DNA from: Prauserella aidingensis
GTDB lineage: Bacteria > Actinomycetota > Actinomycetes > Mycobacteriales > Pseudonocardiaceae
Direction of reading: 5' to 3'
Assembly (NCBI RefSeq): GCF_024171865.1
Contig: NZ_JAMTCN010000010.1
Coordinates: 62,001 to 126,000 of the forward strand
DNA length: 64,000 bases
Shown: positions 56,333 to 64,000 of the stretch, one piece after another
How the letters are laid out: every line of letters begins with the position of its first letter
Position numbering within the stretch: position 1 is the stretch's first letter
Notes under the pieces: model-generated
Told to the model about the DNA's origin: nothing
The model's input: only the letters and a program-made list of their open reading frames with translations
The model's database searches: none
Made by a program: the position numbers and the translations under genes

Positions 56333-56603
56333 GATCTTCGACGACCTGGCCGACCGCGTGGAATACGGCCGGCACGACGATCCGACGTCAGCGCTCGATT
56401 CCGTACTCGCCTCGCTCACGCACCTGGCCTCCGCGTCGCGGGACCGCGGCCTCGACAGCTCGGCCCTCGACGAACTGCTCCGCTGGGTCCGCGACGCCGC
56501 GCAGACCGGGTACGGGAAGGACGAGATCAGCCGCATCGTCGACACCATGTGGCGCCCACAGCCCGACCACGCCGAGCCGGCCATGGGGACTCTCCCGAGG
56601 TGA
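56313..56603 (+). pseudogene. C-terminal fragment of an NAD(P)-dependent oxidoreductase
   Basis: The frame reads SPVTIFDDLADRVEYGRHDD, then LASLTHLASASRDRGLDSSA and LLRWVRDAAQTGYGKDEISR, ending with RIVDTMWRPQ. This matches the all-helical C-terminal domain of 6-phosphogluconate-dehydrogenase-like (imine-reductase-like) NAD(P) oxidoreductases. The N-terminal Rossmann half is absent. HxlR regulators are often divergent from such enzymes, and here the HxlR gene is truncated at the same place. I read it as a remnant. Confidence 0.6.
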
Positions 56604-56797
56604 CCGTGTCAACCGTTCCTCGGCGAGCGGCTTCCGGCCGGACGGCGGGCCGCTGATCGACGGAGGCGGCGAAATTATTACAGAACGCTGACGACACGGA
56701 CACGGTGAATAACAACCGGTAGCCGCCATCCGATGTACTGCGCAGGGCCGGACCACGGCCGGAAGCATGGCCGCGGGCCGAAGGAGAGATGCCCTCG

Positions 56798-59700
56798 ATG
56801 ACGGTGACGCAGCGGTACACGGCCGCAGCGCAGGACGATCGGCTGAGCGTGGAACTGGCGTTCCCGCCTGCGATCAACTACGCGCTCGTGCACAACGACG
56901 TACCGGTCGTCCGTTATCTCCGGGTGGAGAACCTGACCGACGAGGACATTCCGGGACTCGACGTGCAGGTCGACCTGCTGGGCCCGGACGGGGAAATGGC
57001 GACGTGGCACCGCACGATCCCTCATCTCCACGGCGGTTCCGAGGTACTCAGGGTCGATTTCGCCGATCTCGCTCCCGATCCTGCAAAGATCGGTGCGGCC
57101 GACGAGGCCTACCCCGTGCACTACCGGGTCCTGGTGAAGGCCGGCGGCACGCGACTGCACGCTGAAGGGCGATCGCGGGTGCTCGCGCGCAACGAGTGGT
57201 TCAACTCACCGTTGTTGTACGAATCGATCGCGGCGTTCGTACAGCCCAACACCGCCTCGGTCGACCAGGTCCTGCGGAGCGCTCGGGACCTGCTCGAACG
57301 CGAGACCGGTTCGAGCTCGATGGAGGGCTACCAGGCGGGCAGGCAGCGCGCCGCACAGATCGGCGGGGCCGTCTACGAGGCGCTGCGCGCTCACCGCATC
57401 AGTTACGTCGGCGTGCCGGCCTCTTTCGAGGACACCGGCCAGAAGGTGCGTACCACCGCCGACGTGCTCGGCAGCGAGCTCGGCAACTGCCTCGACCTGT
57501 CGGTCACCTACGCGGCCTGCCTCGAGCAGGCGGGCCTTCACCCGCTGATCTGGATCGTCTCCGGTCACGCGTTCGCCGGTTTCTTCCTGGAGGAGGAACG
57601 GCTCCCGGAGACCGTGTCGCTCGATCCGAATCACATGATCAATCTGATGGAGTCGCGGCGGGCGCTCGCCGTCGAGCTGACCGGTATCGGCCCGGGAACC
57701 GCCTCGAAGGACTACTCCGAGGCGCTGCGGGCGGGCGCGGCGCAGTTCCGGGCGAGAGAGCACCTGCACGGCATGGTCGACGTCGCGCTCGCGCACCGGA
57801 CCGCCATCAAGGCGCTCCCCTCCGACGATCGGCGGACCGTCTCGGAACCGGCCGACACCTCCGGCGCCGCGCAGGCACCCACGCTCGCACTGCCCGGTGA
57901 GCTGGTGGGCGCGGACACCGTCGGCACCGAACGGAACCTGGCGACGCGGGAGGAGGACCCGGACGACGCACCGGAGCGCATCAAGCGTTGGCGCAAGTCG
58001 CTGCTCGACCTGAGCCTGCGCAATCCCCTGTTGAAGCTCCCCACCCGCGGCAAGGGCCTGGACCTGCACGTGCCGCGCCACGCGCTGGCGGCGTTGGACG
58101 ATCTCGTGCACAGCGGCACACAGATCCGCATCGTCCCGGAGGACCGTGTCGGCGGCGTCCAGCAGCTGAGCGGTGTGAACACCGTCCGCGACCTGCCCGA
58201 CGAGAGCGTCGCCGGCGAACTCGAAAATGACCACCGCATCTACGGTCGAGTAGCGGACGGTCGATACATCGCCAAGATGCGCGAGTTGCAGCGCGAGGCG
58301 CGCACGATCCAGCAGGAGACCGGCAGCAACTATCTGTATCTCACGTTCGGCACCCTGGTGCACCCGGGCGCCTCCGGTGAGGCGCACGCTCCCCTGTTCC
58401 TGCTCCCCGTGCGTATCGAAGGCGGCAGCGGCCGCTCGCCGTACACGATCGTCGCCGACGGCGACGAGATCTCGGCACCGAACTCCTGCCTCATCGAGTG
58501 GTTGCGGGTCAAGCACGGCGTGCGGATCCCCGAACTGGAGAACCCGCCCCTCGACGACAACGGGATCGACATCGCGCGCTCGCTCGAAGCCGTCCGCAGC
58601 AGGCTCGTGGAGAACGATCTGCACTACCGGGTCGACGAGCTCGCGAGCCTGCGGCCGCTGCAGTTCTCCACCGTCCAGATGTGGCGTGATCTCACCGATC
58701 ACTGGGAACGGTTCCTGGCCAACCCGGTGGTGCACCACTTGGTGACCAAACCCGGCCACCAGTTCGCCGACTCGGCCGCCACCGCCTCCGCCGACGACGC
58801 GTTCGACGAGGCTGCCCTGCAGCTGCCGATCGCCGCGGACGGTTCGCAGATGCGCGCGATCACGATGGCGGCCAAGGACCGTTCGTTCGTGCTCGAAGGC
58901 CCACCCGGAACCGGCAAATCGCAGACCATCACGAACCTCATCGCGCACGCGCTGCGTAACGGCAAGAAGGTCCTGTTCGTCGCGGAGAAGCAGGCGGCGC
59001 TCGACGTGGTCAAGCGCAGGCTGGGCGCGATCGGGATCAGCGACTTCTGTCTGGACCTGCATGGCCGCAAGCAGTCGTTGGCGAGCATCCGCGAGCAGCT
59101 GAACACCGCACGCGAACGCACGGTGCAGGACGACGAACACGGCTGGGCAGCCGCCGAGGCACGCTACCGGCAGAACGTGCGAGCACTACGGGACTACCCA
59201 CAACGACTGCACGAGGAGAACGCGGCCCGGTTCTCCGCGTGGTCGGCCTACGCAGCCACTACCGCGCACGGCACCGGCGCGACCGCGCCGGTGCCGCCCG
59301 AAGTCATGGGCCTGGACGAGCAGCAGCGCCAGGCCGTGTACGCAACCGTGGCGGAACTACCCGCTGCCACCGAATCCGCACGCCTCCGTGCGCAGCACCC
59401 GTGGTCACTCAGCGGGCACCGTACGGTCGACGCGCTCGACGCCGCCGAGCTGGTGGCCGCGGCCGACGAACTCGAGACGGTGCGTGCGCTGTTCCACCGG
59501 CTTCCCGAACAGCTGCGTTCCGAGCTCACCGGGCTCTCCTGGCCGGCGTACACGGGGACGGCCCTGCCGTGCGCACGGCTCGCACGGCAGAACAGGTTGC
59601 CGGGCCAGCAGGCTACCCGCGCGGCGGCGGGCGAAGGGTGGGACGCCGCGGTCGACGGGTTGCTCGCCGAACTGGAAGGGTTCCAGCGCCACCACGCGGC

Positions 59701-62700
59701 CGTCCTGGCGACGTTCCGTCCGGAGACCTTCGCGCATCCGGACTTGCCCGCATGGGTCACGGAAGCCGGCAACACCGACAAGGGCCTGTTCGGCAAGAAG
59801 AAGAAACGCAGGCGCCTGACCGAACGGTTGCAGCCCCATCTGCGCGAGGATGCGACCCTCGACCCGGAGGTCATCCAGCAGACCGTGACCGCAGCGGCCG
59901 TGGCGCGGGACCAGGCGGCCACGTTGCACCAGCAGTTGGTGGCCGTGCCCGGGCTGGAGCTGCCGTCCGACTGGTCCCCCACCCAGCCGGACGCGATCAC
60001 TGCGGTGGAGCGGCGGCGCGACGCGCTGGTTTCCGGACGGGAGCTGCGGGCGAGCGCCGCCGGGCTGTGGCAGGCGCTGCACGACCTCGGCAGGCACGCA
60101 CCGGTGGCCGAGCTGGAACGGCTCGTGCAAGCGTGGGGAAACTGGTCCCGGCTTCTCACGCCGGGGACGGAGGAGTTCGGCCGCTGGTGTTCGGGACGGT
60201 CGTGGCTGCAGGCTTGGGACGCCGACGGCCCGGTGTGGCGCGAGGAGCTGCGGACGCAGGGGCTGCTTCCGCTGCAGCGGTGGGGCGCCGTCGTGGCCCA
60301 CACGGACGTACTGGCCGGCGCCGGGCTCACCGACTTCTGCGAGCAGATCCTGACCGGAGCACTGCCGGCGGACGAGATCGAAGTCGCGTATCTGCGCGGT
60401 GTCGCGGGAACGGCGTTGCGCGAACGGCTGCAGGCCGGGCAACTCGAGTACTTCGACGCGGACGCGCACGAGCATCACGTCGACGAGTACCTCCGGCTCG
60501 GCGATGAACTCGAGTCCCTGCTGCCCACGCGGCTCGCGAGTGAGCTCCTCGCCCAGCGCCCGCGGCTCGACGGCGACCGGGAGTTCCTGCGGCACCTCAC
60601 GACGTCGCGCCGAGGTGCGAACCGGCTGTCCTTCCGTCAGCTACTCGCGAAGTACCCGGACGAGATCACCGGACTGACACCGTGTTTCCTGATGAGCCCG
60701 GCGTCGGTCGCGAACTTCCTTCCCCCGGGAGCGGTGGAGTTCGACCTGGTGGTGTTCGACGAGGCGTCGCAGATCCGTGTCGCCCAAGCCGTCGGCGCGA
60801 TGGGCCGGGCGCGGTCGGTGGTCGTGGTCGGCGACTCGAAACAGATGCCGCCGAGCAGCATCATGGAAGCCGACCACGGCGACGCGGACGAAGAGGCCAC
60901 GGGAGGAGAGGACGGAACCGAGGACGCAGTACCGGCGGATCTGGACAGCATTCTCGAGGAGTGCGTCGAATCCGGCTTGGACCGGGAATGGTTGTCCTGG
61001 CACTACCGCAGCAGTGACGAGTCACTGATCGCCTTCTCGAACCAGCACTACTACGAGAACAAGCTGCACACGCTGCCCGCGCCGGGGAGTTGGCCGCACG
61101 CCGGCATCACCTGGCGCCGCCTCGACGGCACCTACGATCGAGGCAGGACGCGCACGAACCAGGTCGAGGCACGGGCGATCGTGGACCAGATCGCCGCACT
61201 GCTCGCCGACCCGGCGACGGCCGGACGTTCGATCGGAGTCGTCACGTTCAACGTCCAGCAGCGCAACCTCGTGCTGAACCACTTGGAGGACAGCGACGAT
61301 CCCAACGTCCAGCACGCCCTGTCGCGCGAGGACGAGCCGCTGTTCGTGAAGAACCTCGAGAACGTGCAGGGCGACGAACGGGATGTCGTCCTGTTCACGC
61401 TGGCGTTCTCGCGCAACCCGGACACGAGGCAGTTGCCACTGAACTTCGGCCCGCTCAACAATGCCGGCGGCGAACGGCGGCTCAACGTCGCCGTCACCCG
61501 TGCTCGGGAGCAGGTGATGTTGTTCAGCTCGTTCGATCCGCACGACATCGATCTGGCCCGGAGCAATGCGACCGGCATTCGGCACTTGCGGGCCTACCTG
61601 GAGCTGGCTGCGGGCGGGTTCGATCAGTTCGGCGGCATCGAGGCGAGCGAGGCGCGGGCGGACGATCGCATCCTCGGTGAGGTCGCGGACGCGGTCCGGG
61701 CACGCGGGTACGAGGTCGCCACGAACGTCGGCCTGTCGCAGTTCACCGTCGACATCGCTGTCCGGTCGCCCGGTTCCCGGAGCTGGCAGGTGGCGGTGCT
61801 GTTGGACGGCCCGGAATGGGCGTCGCGGCTCACGGTGGCGGACCGGGACCGTGCACCGCAGCTACTCGGAGCGAAGATGCGGTGGCCGTCCACCGTGCGC
61901 GTATGGCTGCCAGCCTGGGTACGGGAACGTGCGGCCGTGCTGGAACGCATCGACCAGGCGATCGCCAGGTCAGAGTCGGACGCCACAGCGGAGTCGGATG
62001 CCACAGCGGAGCGACCGGACAGCACGGCGGAGCGACCGGACGGCACAGCGGAGCGACCGGACGCCGGTGCGGGTGACTCGGAAGGGAACGAGGCCGGCAT
62101 TCCCCCGTCCGCAGGCCAGGAAGGGGGAGTGCCGGAACACGCTCAGGTGCCCGGCAGTCTGCCCGCGGAACGGGCATCCGTCGTGAACAGTGCGAGCACC
62201 GATGCGCCGCAGTCCCAGGGCGCCGCCCGACCGTCCGAGGGTGGCGTGCCGTTCGTGCCGTACGAACCCAGGCCCGTGGGGGTGAAGGAAGACCTCGACC
62301 GGCTCGGCTCCGACGCGGCCGTGCAACGACAGCTCGAGAAGATGTTCGTCGAGGTCGCCGAGGTCGAGGGCCCTGTCGAGATCAACAGACTGGCCAAGAA
62401 GGCGCTGCACTGCTTCGGACTGGGACGTGTGCGGGAGAACCGGATCCTCGAGGCTCTGGAACACCTTCCCTCGGCCCTGCGGACCGAACGCAGTCCGCTC
62501 GGGACCCACGTCTGGCCGGCCGAGCTGGATCCGCACACCTGGCGAGGCTTCCGCGAAACCCGACGGTCGAGCGATCGTACGGTTCAGGAGATCGCCCCGC
62601 ACGAGATCATCAATGCGATCCGGCACTCGTTCGAGACCCGCGGACTGGACGAGCGGATGCTGCGTGAGGCGCTCAGATTGCTCGGGCACACCAAGATGAC

Positions 62701-62779
62701 CGAAGCTGTCGAGAACCACGTCGTCCGGGTACTCGGCTTCGGTATCCAAGAGGGCCTTCTGCCGAGCAGTTTGGGGTAA
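56798..62779 (+). CDS. DUF4011 helicase with transglutaminase-like, nuclease-like and DUF3320 domains
   Basis: A 1993-residue protein. Residues about 1-150 look like a beta-rich domain. About 185-330 is transglutaminase-like with Cys231 (GNCLDLSVTY), His257 (SGHAFAGFF) and Asp276 (SLDPNHM). DUF4011 starts near 394 (RWRKSLLDLSLRNPLLKL). The SF1 ATPase has Walker A GPPGTGKSQ (701-709), DEASQ (1321-1325) and late motifs VQGDERDVVLFTLAF and NVAVTRAREQ. About 1620-1720 is a Vsr/MTES_1575-like nuclease fold (VDIAVRSPG, VLLDGPEW). A repetitive acidic linker precedes DUF3320 (about 1860-1990). The ATG at 56798 is chosen because AAGGAG is 11 bp upstream; ATG 56789 is only 2 bp from it. DUF4011 helicases are associated with phage defence. 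The SNF2 gene follows at once. Confidence 0.85.
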   Translation: MTVTQRYTAAAQDDRLSVELAFPPAINYALVHNDVPVVRYLRVENLTDEDIPGLDVQVDLLGPDGEMATWHRTIPHLHGGSEVLRVDFADLAPDPAKIGAADEAYPVHYRVLVKAGGTRLHAEGRSRVLARNEWFNSPLLYESIAAFVQPNTASVDQVLRSARDLLERETGSSSMEGYQAGRQRAAQIGGAVYEALRAHRISYVGVPASFEDTGQKVRTTADVLGSELGNCLDLSVTYAACLEQAGLHPLIWIVSGHAFAGFFLEEERLPETVSLDPNHMINLMESRRALAVELTGIGPGTASKDYSEALRAGAAQFRAREHLHGMVDVALAHRTAIKALPSDDRRTVSEPADTSGAAQAPTLALPGELVGADTVGTERNLATREEDPDDAPERIKRWRKSLLDLSLRNPLLKLPTRGKGLDLHVPRHALAALDDLVHSGTQIRIVPEDRVGGVQQLSGVNTVRDLPDESVAGELENDHRIYGRVADGRYIAKMRELQREARTIQQETGSNYLYLTFGTLVHPGASGEAHAPLFLLPVRIEGGSGRSPYTIVADGDEISAPNSCLIEWLRVKHGVRIPELENPPLDDNGIDIARSLEAVRSRLVENDLHYRVDELASLRPLQFSTVQMWRDLTDHWERFLANPVVHHLVTKPGHQFADSAATASADDAFDEAALQLPIAADGSQMRAITMAAKDRSFVLEGPPGTGKSQTITNLIAHALRNGKKVLFVAEKQAALDVVKRRLGAIGISDFCLDLHGRKQSLASIREQLNTARERTVQDDEHGWAAAEARYRQNVRALRDYPQRLHEENAARFSAWSAYAATTAHGTGATAPVPPEVMGLDEQQRQAVYATVAELPAATESARLRAQHPWSLSGHRTVDALDAAELVAAADELETVRALFHRLPEQLRSELTGLSWPAYTGTALPCARLARQNRLPGQQATRAAAGEGWDAAVDGLLAELEGFQRHHAAVLATFRPETFAHPDLPAWVTEAGNTDKGLFGKKKKRRRLTERLQPHLREDATLDPEVIQQTVTAAAVARDQAATLHQQLVAVPGLELPSDWSPTQPDAITAVERRRDALVSGRELRASAAGLWQALHDLGRHAPVAELERLVQAWGNWSRLLTPGTEEFGRWCSGRSWLQAWDADGPVWREELRTQGLLPLQRWGAVVAHTDVLAGAGLTDFCEQILTGALPADEIEVAYLRGVAGTALRERLQAGQLEYFDADAHEHHVDEYLRLGDELESLLPTRLASELLAQRPRLDGDREFLRHLTTSRRGANRLSFRQLLAKYPDEITGLTPCFLMSPASVANFLPPGAVEFDLVVFDEASQIRVAQAVGAMGRARSVVVVGDSKQMPPSSIMEADHGDADEEATGGEDGTEDAVPADLDSILEECVESGLDREWLSWHYRSSDESLIAFSNQHYYENKLHTLPAPGSWPHAGITWRRLDGTYDRGRTRTNQVEARAIVDQIAALLADPATAGRSIGVVTFNVQQRNLVLNHLEDSDDPNVQHALSREDEPLFVKNLENVQGDERDVVLFTLAFSRNPDTRQLPLNFGPLNNAGGERRLNVAVTRAREQVMLFSSFDPHDIDLARSNATGIRHLRAYLELAAGGFDQFGGIEASEARADDRILGEVADAVRARGYEVATNVGLSQFTVDIAVRSPGSRSWQVAVLLDGPEWASRLTVADRDRAPQLLGAKMRWPSTVRVWLPAWVRERAAVLERIDQAIARSESDATAESDATAERPDSTAERPDGTAERPDAGAGDSEGNEAGIPPSAGQEGGVPEHAQVPGSLPAERASVVNSASTDAPQSQGAARPSEGGVPFVPYEPRPVGVKEDLDRLGSDAAVQRQLEKMFVEVAEVEGPVEINRLAKKALHCFGLGRVRENRILEALEHLPSALRTERSPLGTHVWPAELDPHTWRGFRETRRSSDRTVQEIAPHEIINAIRHSFETRGLDERMLREALRLLGHTKMTEAVENHVVRVLGFGIQEGLLPSSLG

Positions 62780-62784
62780 CGGTG

Positions 62785-64000
62785 ATGCCGGAAGTGTCAG
62801 CCGCGGCGCTGGATGCCGCCAGAGCCAAGGTCGGCAAGCCCGCCAAGCACACGTTGTCCGTGGTCCGGAAGTTCACCGAACGCGCGGAAACACTGCTGGC
62901 CACACCGGCGACCCTGCGGGAGAGCGCCCGGCACCAGGTAGCGGTCCTCACCGACCGGCAGGTACAGGCCGAGTTGCAGCGCAGGCCGATCGCCGACCTG
63001 CGTGATCTCGTCGGCCGGGGCGCGCGACTGAACGCCGTGGCCGAAGGGGGATTCGGCTTCGTGGCTCAGGTCCTCACCGCGGGCCCGCAGCGAATCCAGG
63101 CCGTTCCCGGGATCGGGCCGCAGACCGCGCAACAGGTGGTCGGAGCCGCGCAGCGATTGGCGGCGCAGGTCGCCGAGCAGACGCGGTTCCGGTTCGATCC
63201 GGACCGGAAGGACCGGGCGCAGGCACAGTTGCTCGCCACCCTCATGGCGGTCAGGCACGCCGACAGCGCCGTGACGACACTGGAGCCACAGCTCCGGCAG
63301 CTCACCGCACAGACCGCTCCCCTGGTGTCCGACGCGGAACCGGCCGCGAGCCGGCCTTCGATGCTGTTCCGGGGAAGCGCGAAGAAGCACGCCGCGCTGA
63401 CGGCCCTCGCACAGTTGGACGCCATACTGGCCGATCCCCGCGTGGCATCGCTGAACCAGACGCTGGAGTCACAGGAACGAGCGACCGATCCGAATTCGCA
63501 TCCCGAGTGGCAGGTGTGGGACGAGTACACGTCCGACGCCGCATCGTTCAACGCGTTGCTTTCCACTCTCGGTGGCGCGGGCGACGGTGACGACACGGAG
63601 GCCGCGCAGGGTTTCATCCCGGCCGAGCTACGCCAGGAAATCAGCGCCGTCCCGCTGGACACGAGTCTGCTGACGGCCACGTTGCGCGGCTACCAGGCCT
63701 TCGGCGCCCAGTACGCGATCCATCAAAAGTTCTCGATCATCGGTGACGAGATGGGGCTCGGCAAAACCGTGGAGGCTTTGGCCGTGCTCGCGCACCTTGC
63801 GGCGCGGGGCCAGCGCCGGTTCCTGGTCGTGTGCCCGGCGAGCGTGCTGGCGAACTGGACGAACGAGATCACCAAACACAGCCGCTTGACCGCACACACC
63901 CTCCACGGTGCCGGGCGAGCTGCCGCCACGCGGACGTGGCTGCGCGACGGCGGGGTGGCTGTCACGACGTTCGACACGCTCGGCAAGCTGGAGGGGGTCA
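62785..64000 (+). CDS. SNF2-family helicase with HhH-like N-terminus (partial)
   Basis: The first 405 residues of a gene that runs off the right edge. Residues about 1-300 are helical, with a helix-hairpin-helix-like VPGIGPQTAQQVVGAAQRLA near residue 112, which would bind DNA. The SNF2 ATPase starts near 305 (LLTATLRGYQAFGAQYAIHQ), with Walker A as GDEMGLGKTVEALAVL (about 320-335) and motif Ia VVCPASVLANWTNE. The ATG (or GTG at 62782) is 2-5 bp after the stop of the DUF4011 gene, so the two are co-translated and probably act together. Confidence 0.88.
   Translation, partial: MPEVSAAALDAARAKVGKPAKHTLSVVRKFTERAETLLATPATLRESARHQVAVLTDRQVQAELQRRPIADLRDLVGRGARLNAVAEGGFGFVAQVLTAGPQRIQAVPGIGPQTAQQVVGAAQRLAAQVAEQTRFRFDPDRKDRAQAQLLATLMAVRHADSAVTTLEPQLRQLTAQTAPLVSDAEPAASRPSMLFRGSAKKHAALTALAQLDAILADPRVASLNQTLESQERATDPNSHPEWQVWDEYTSDAASFNALLSTLGGAGDGDDTEAAQGFIPAELRQEISAVPLDTSLLTATLRGYQAFGAQYAIHQKFSIIGDEMGLGKTVEALAVLAHLAARGQRRFLVVCPASVLANWTNEITKHSRLTAHTLHGAGRAAATRTWLRDGGVAVTTFDTLGKLEGV

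Noticed and set aside
56789-56797. ATG at 56789 as start of the DUF4011 gene
   Set aside because: The AAGGAG ends only 2 bp upstream. The ATG at 56798 has a workable distance. The choice changes only three residues.

Overview
The window comes from a very GC-rich actinomycete, most likely Pseudonocardiaceae (Saccharomonospora/Amycolatopsis-like). This is inferred from the strong G/C third-position bias, many GTG starts, a WhiB-family regulator, a F420-type (Ddn-like) oxidoreductase, the FurA-KatG pair, a DinB2-type polymerase, an IdeR-like iron box and a second topoisomerase pair of actinobacterial type. No rRNA, tRNA, insertion sequence, integrase or CRISPR array was found.

Layout. 1-4 kb: the end of a urea ABC transporter operon (urtC-D-E), a Ddn-like oxidoreductase and a pseudouridine synthase, followed by a vapBC toxin-antitoxin cassette that duplicated the 3' end of the synthase gene. 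4.1-11.5 kb: a parE-parC topoisomerase IV pair on the minus strand. Each subunit is interrupted by a full-length intein at a catalytic motif, LAGLIDADG type in ParC and HNH type in ParE. 11.7-20.6 kb: a DinB2-like polymerase, WhiB, a methyltransferase, an MBL-rhodanese protein, a small secreted protein, an unknown membrane protein and a TetR/MFS efflux pair. 20.7-28.5 kb: furA-katG, then an iron-siderophore importer whose ATPase is fused to a flavin-binding PPOX-like domain. 28.6-38.4 kb: an ABC-2 exporter facing a DesK/NarL-type two-component system, a second TetR/MFS pair, and a P450, ferredoxin, MFS and TetR cluster. 38.6-44.5 kb: arsenic resistance, with arsR-acr3-arsC-flavoprotein facing a second flavoprotein and a divergent ArsR-GNAT fusion. 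44.5-56.6 kb: a luciferase-like oxidoreductase, a prfC-type GTPase, an unknown protein, a MerR/MFS/SulP group sharing a 14-bp element, a HelD-like RNA polymerase motor, a methyltransferase-like protein, an EEP-family hydrolase and two back-to-back truncated genes. 56.8 kb to the end: a 2000-residue DUF4011 helicase with transglutaminase-like and nuclease-like domains, followed at once by an SNF2 helicase that runs off the window. This pair is the best candidate for a new defence or DNA-processing system.

A family of exact 21-bp-period tandem repeats recurs at four gene ends (4.0, 28.5, 34.6 and 38.4 kb), three of them between convergent genes. The metal and redox genes fit together: FurA probably controls KatG, an IdeR-like regulator the siderophore importer, and two ArsR proteins the arsenic genes. 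Several drug or anion transporters each sit beside their own TetR or MerR regulator.
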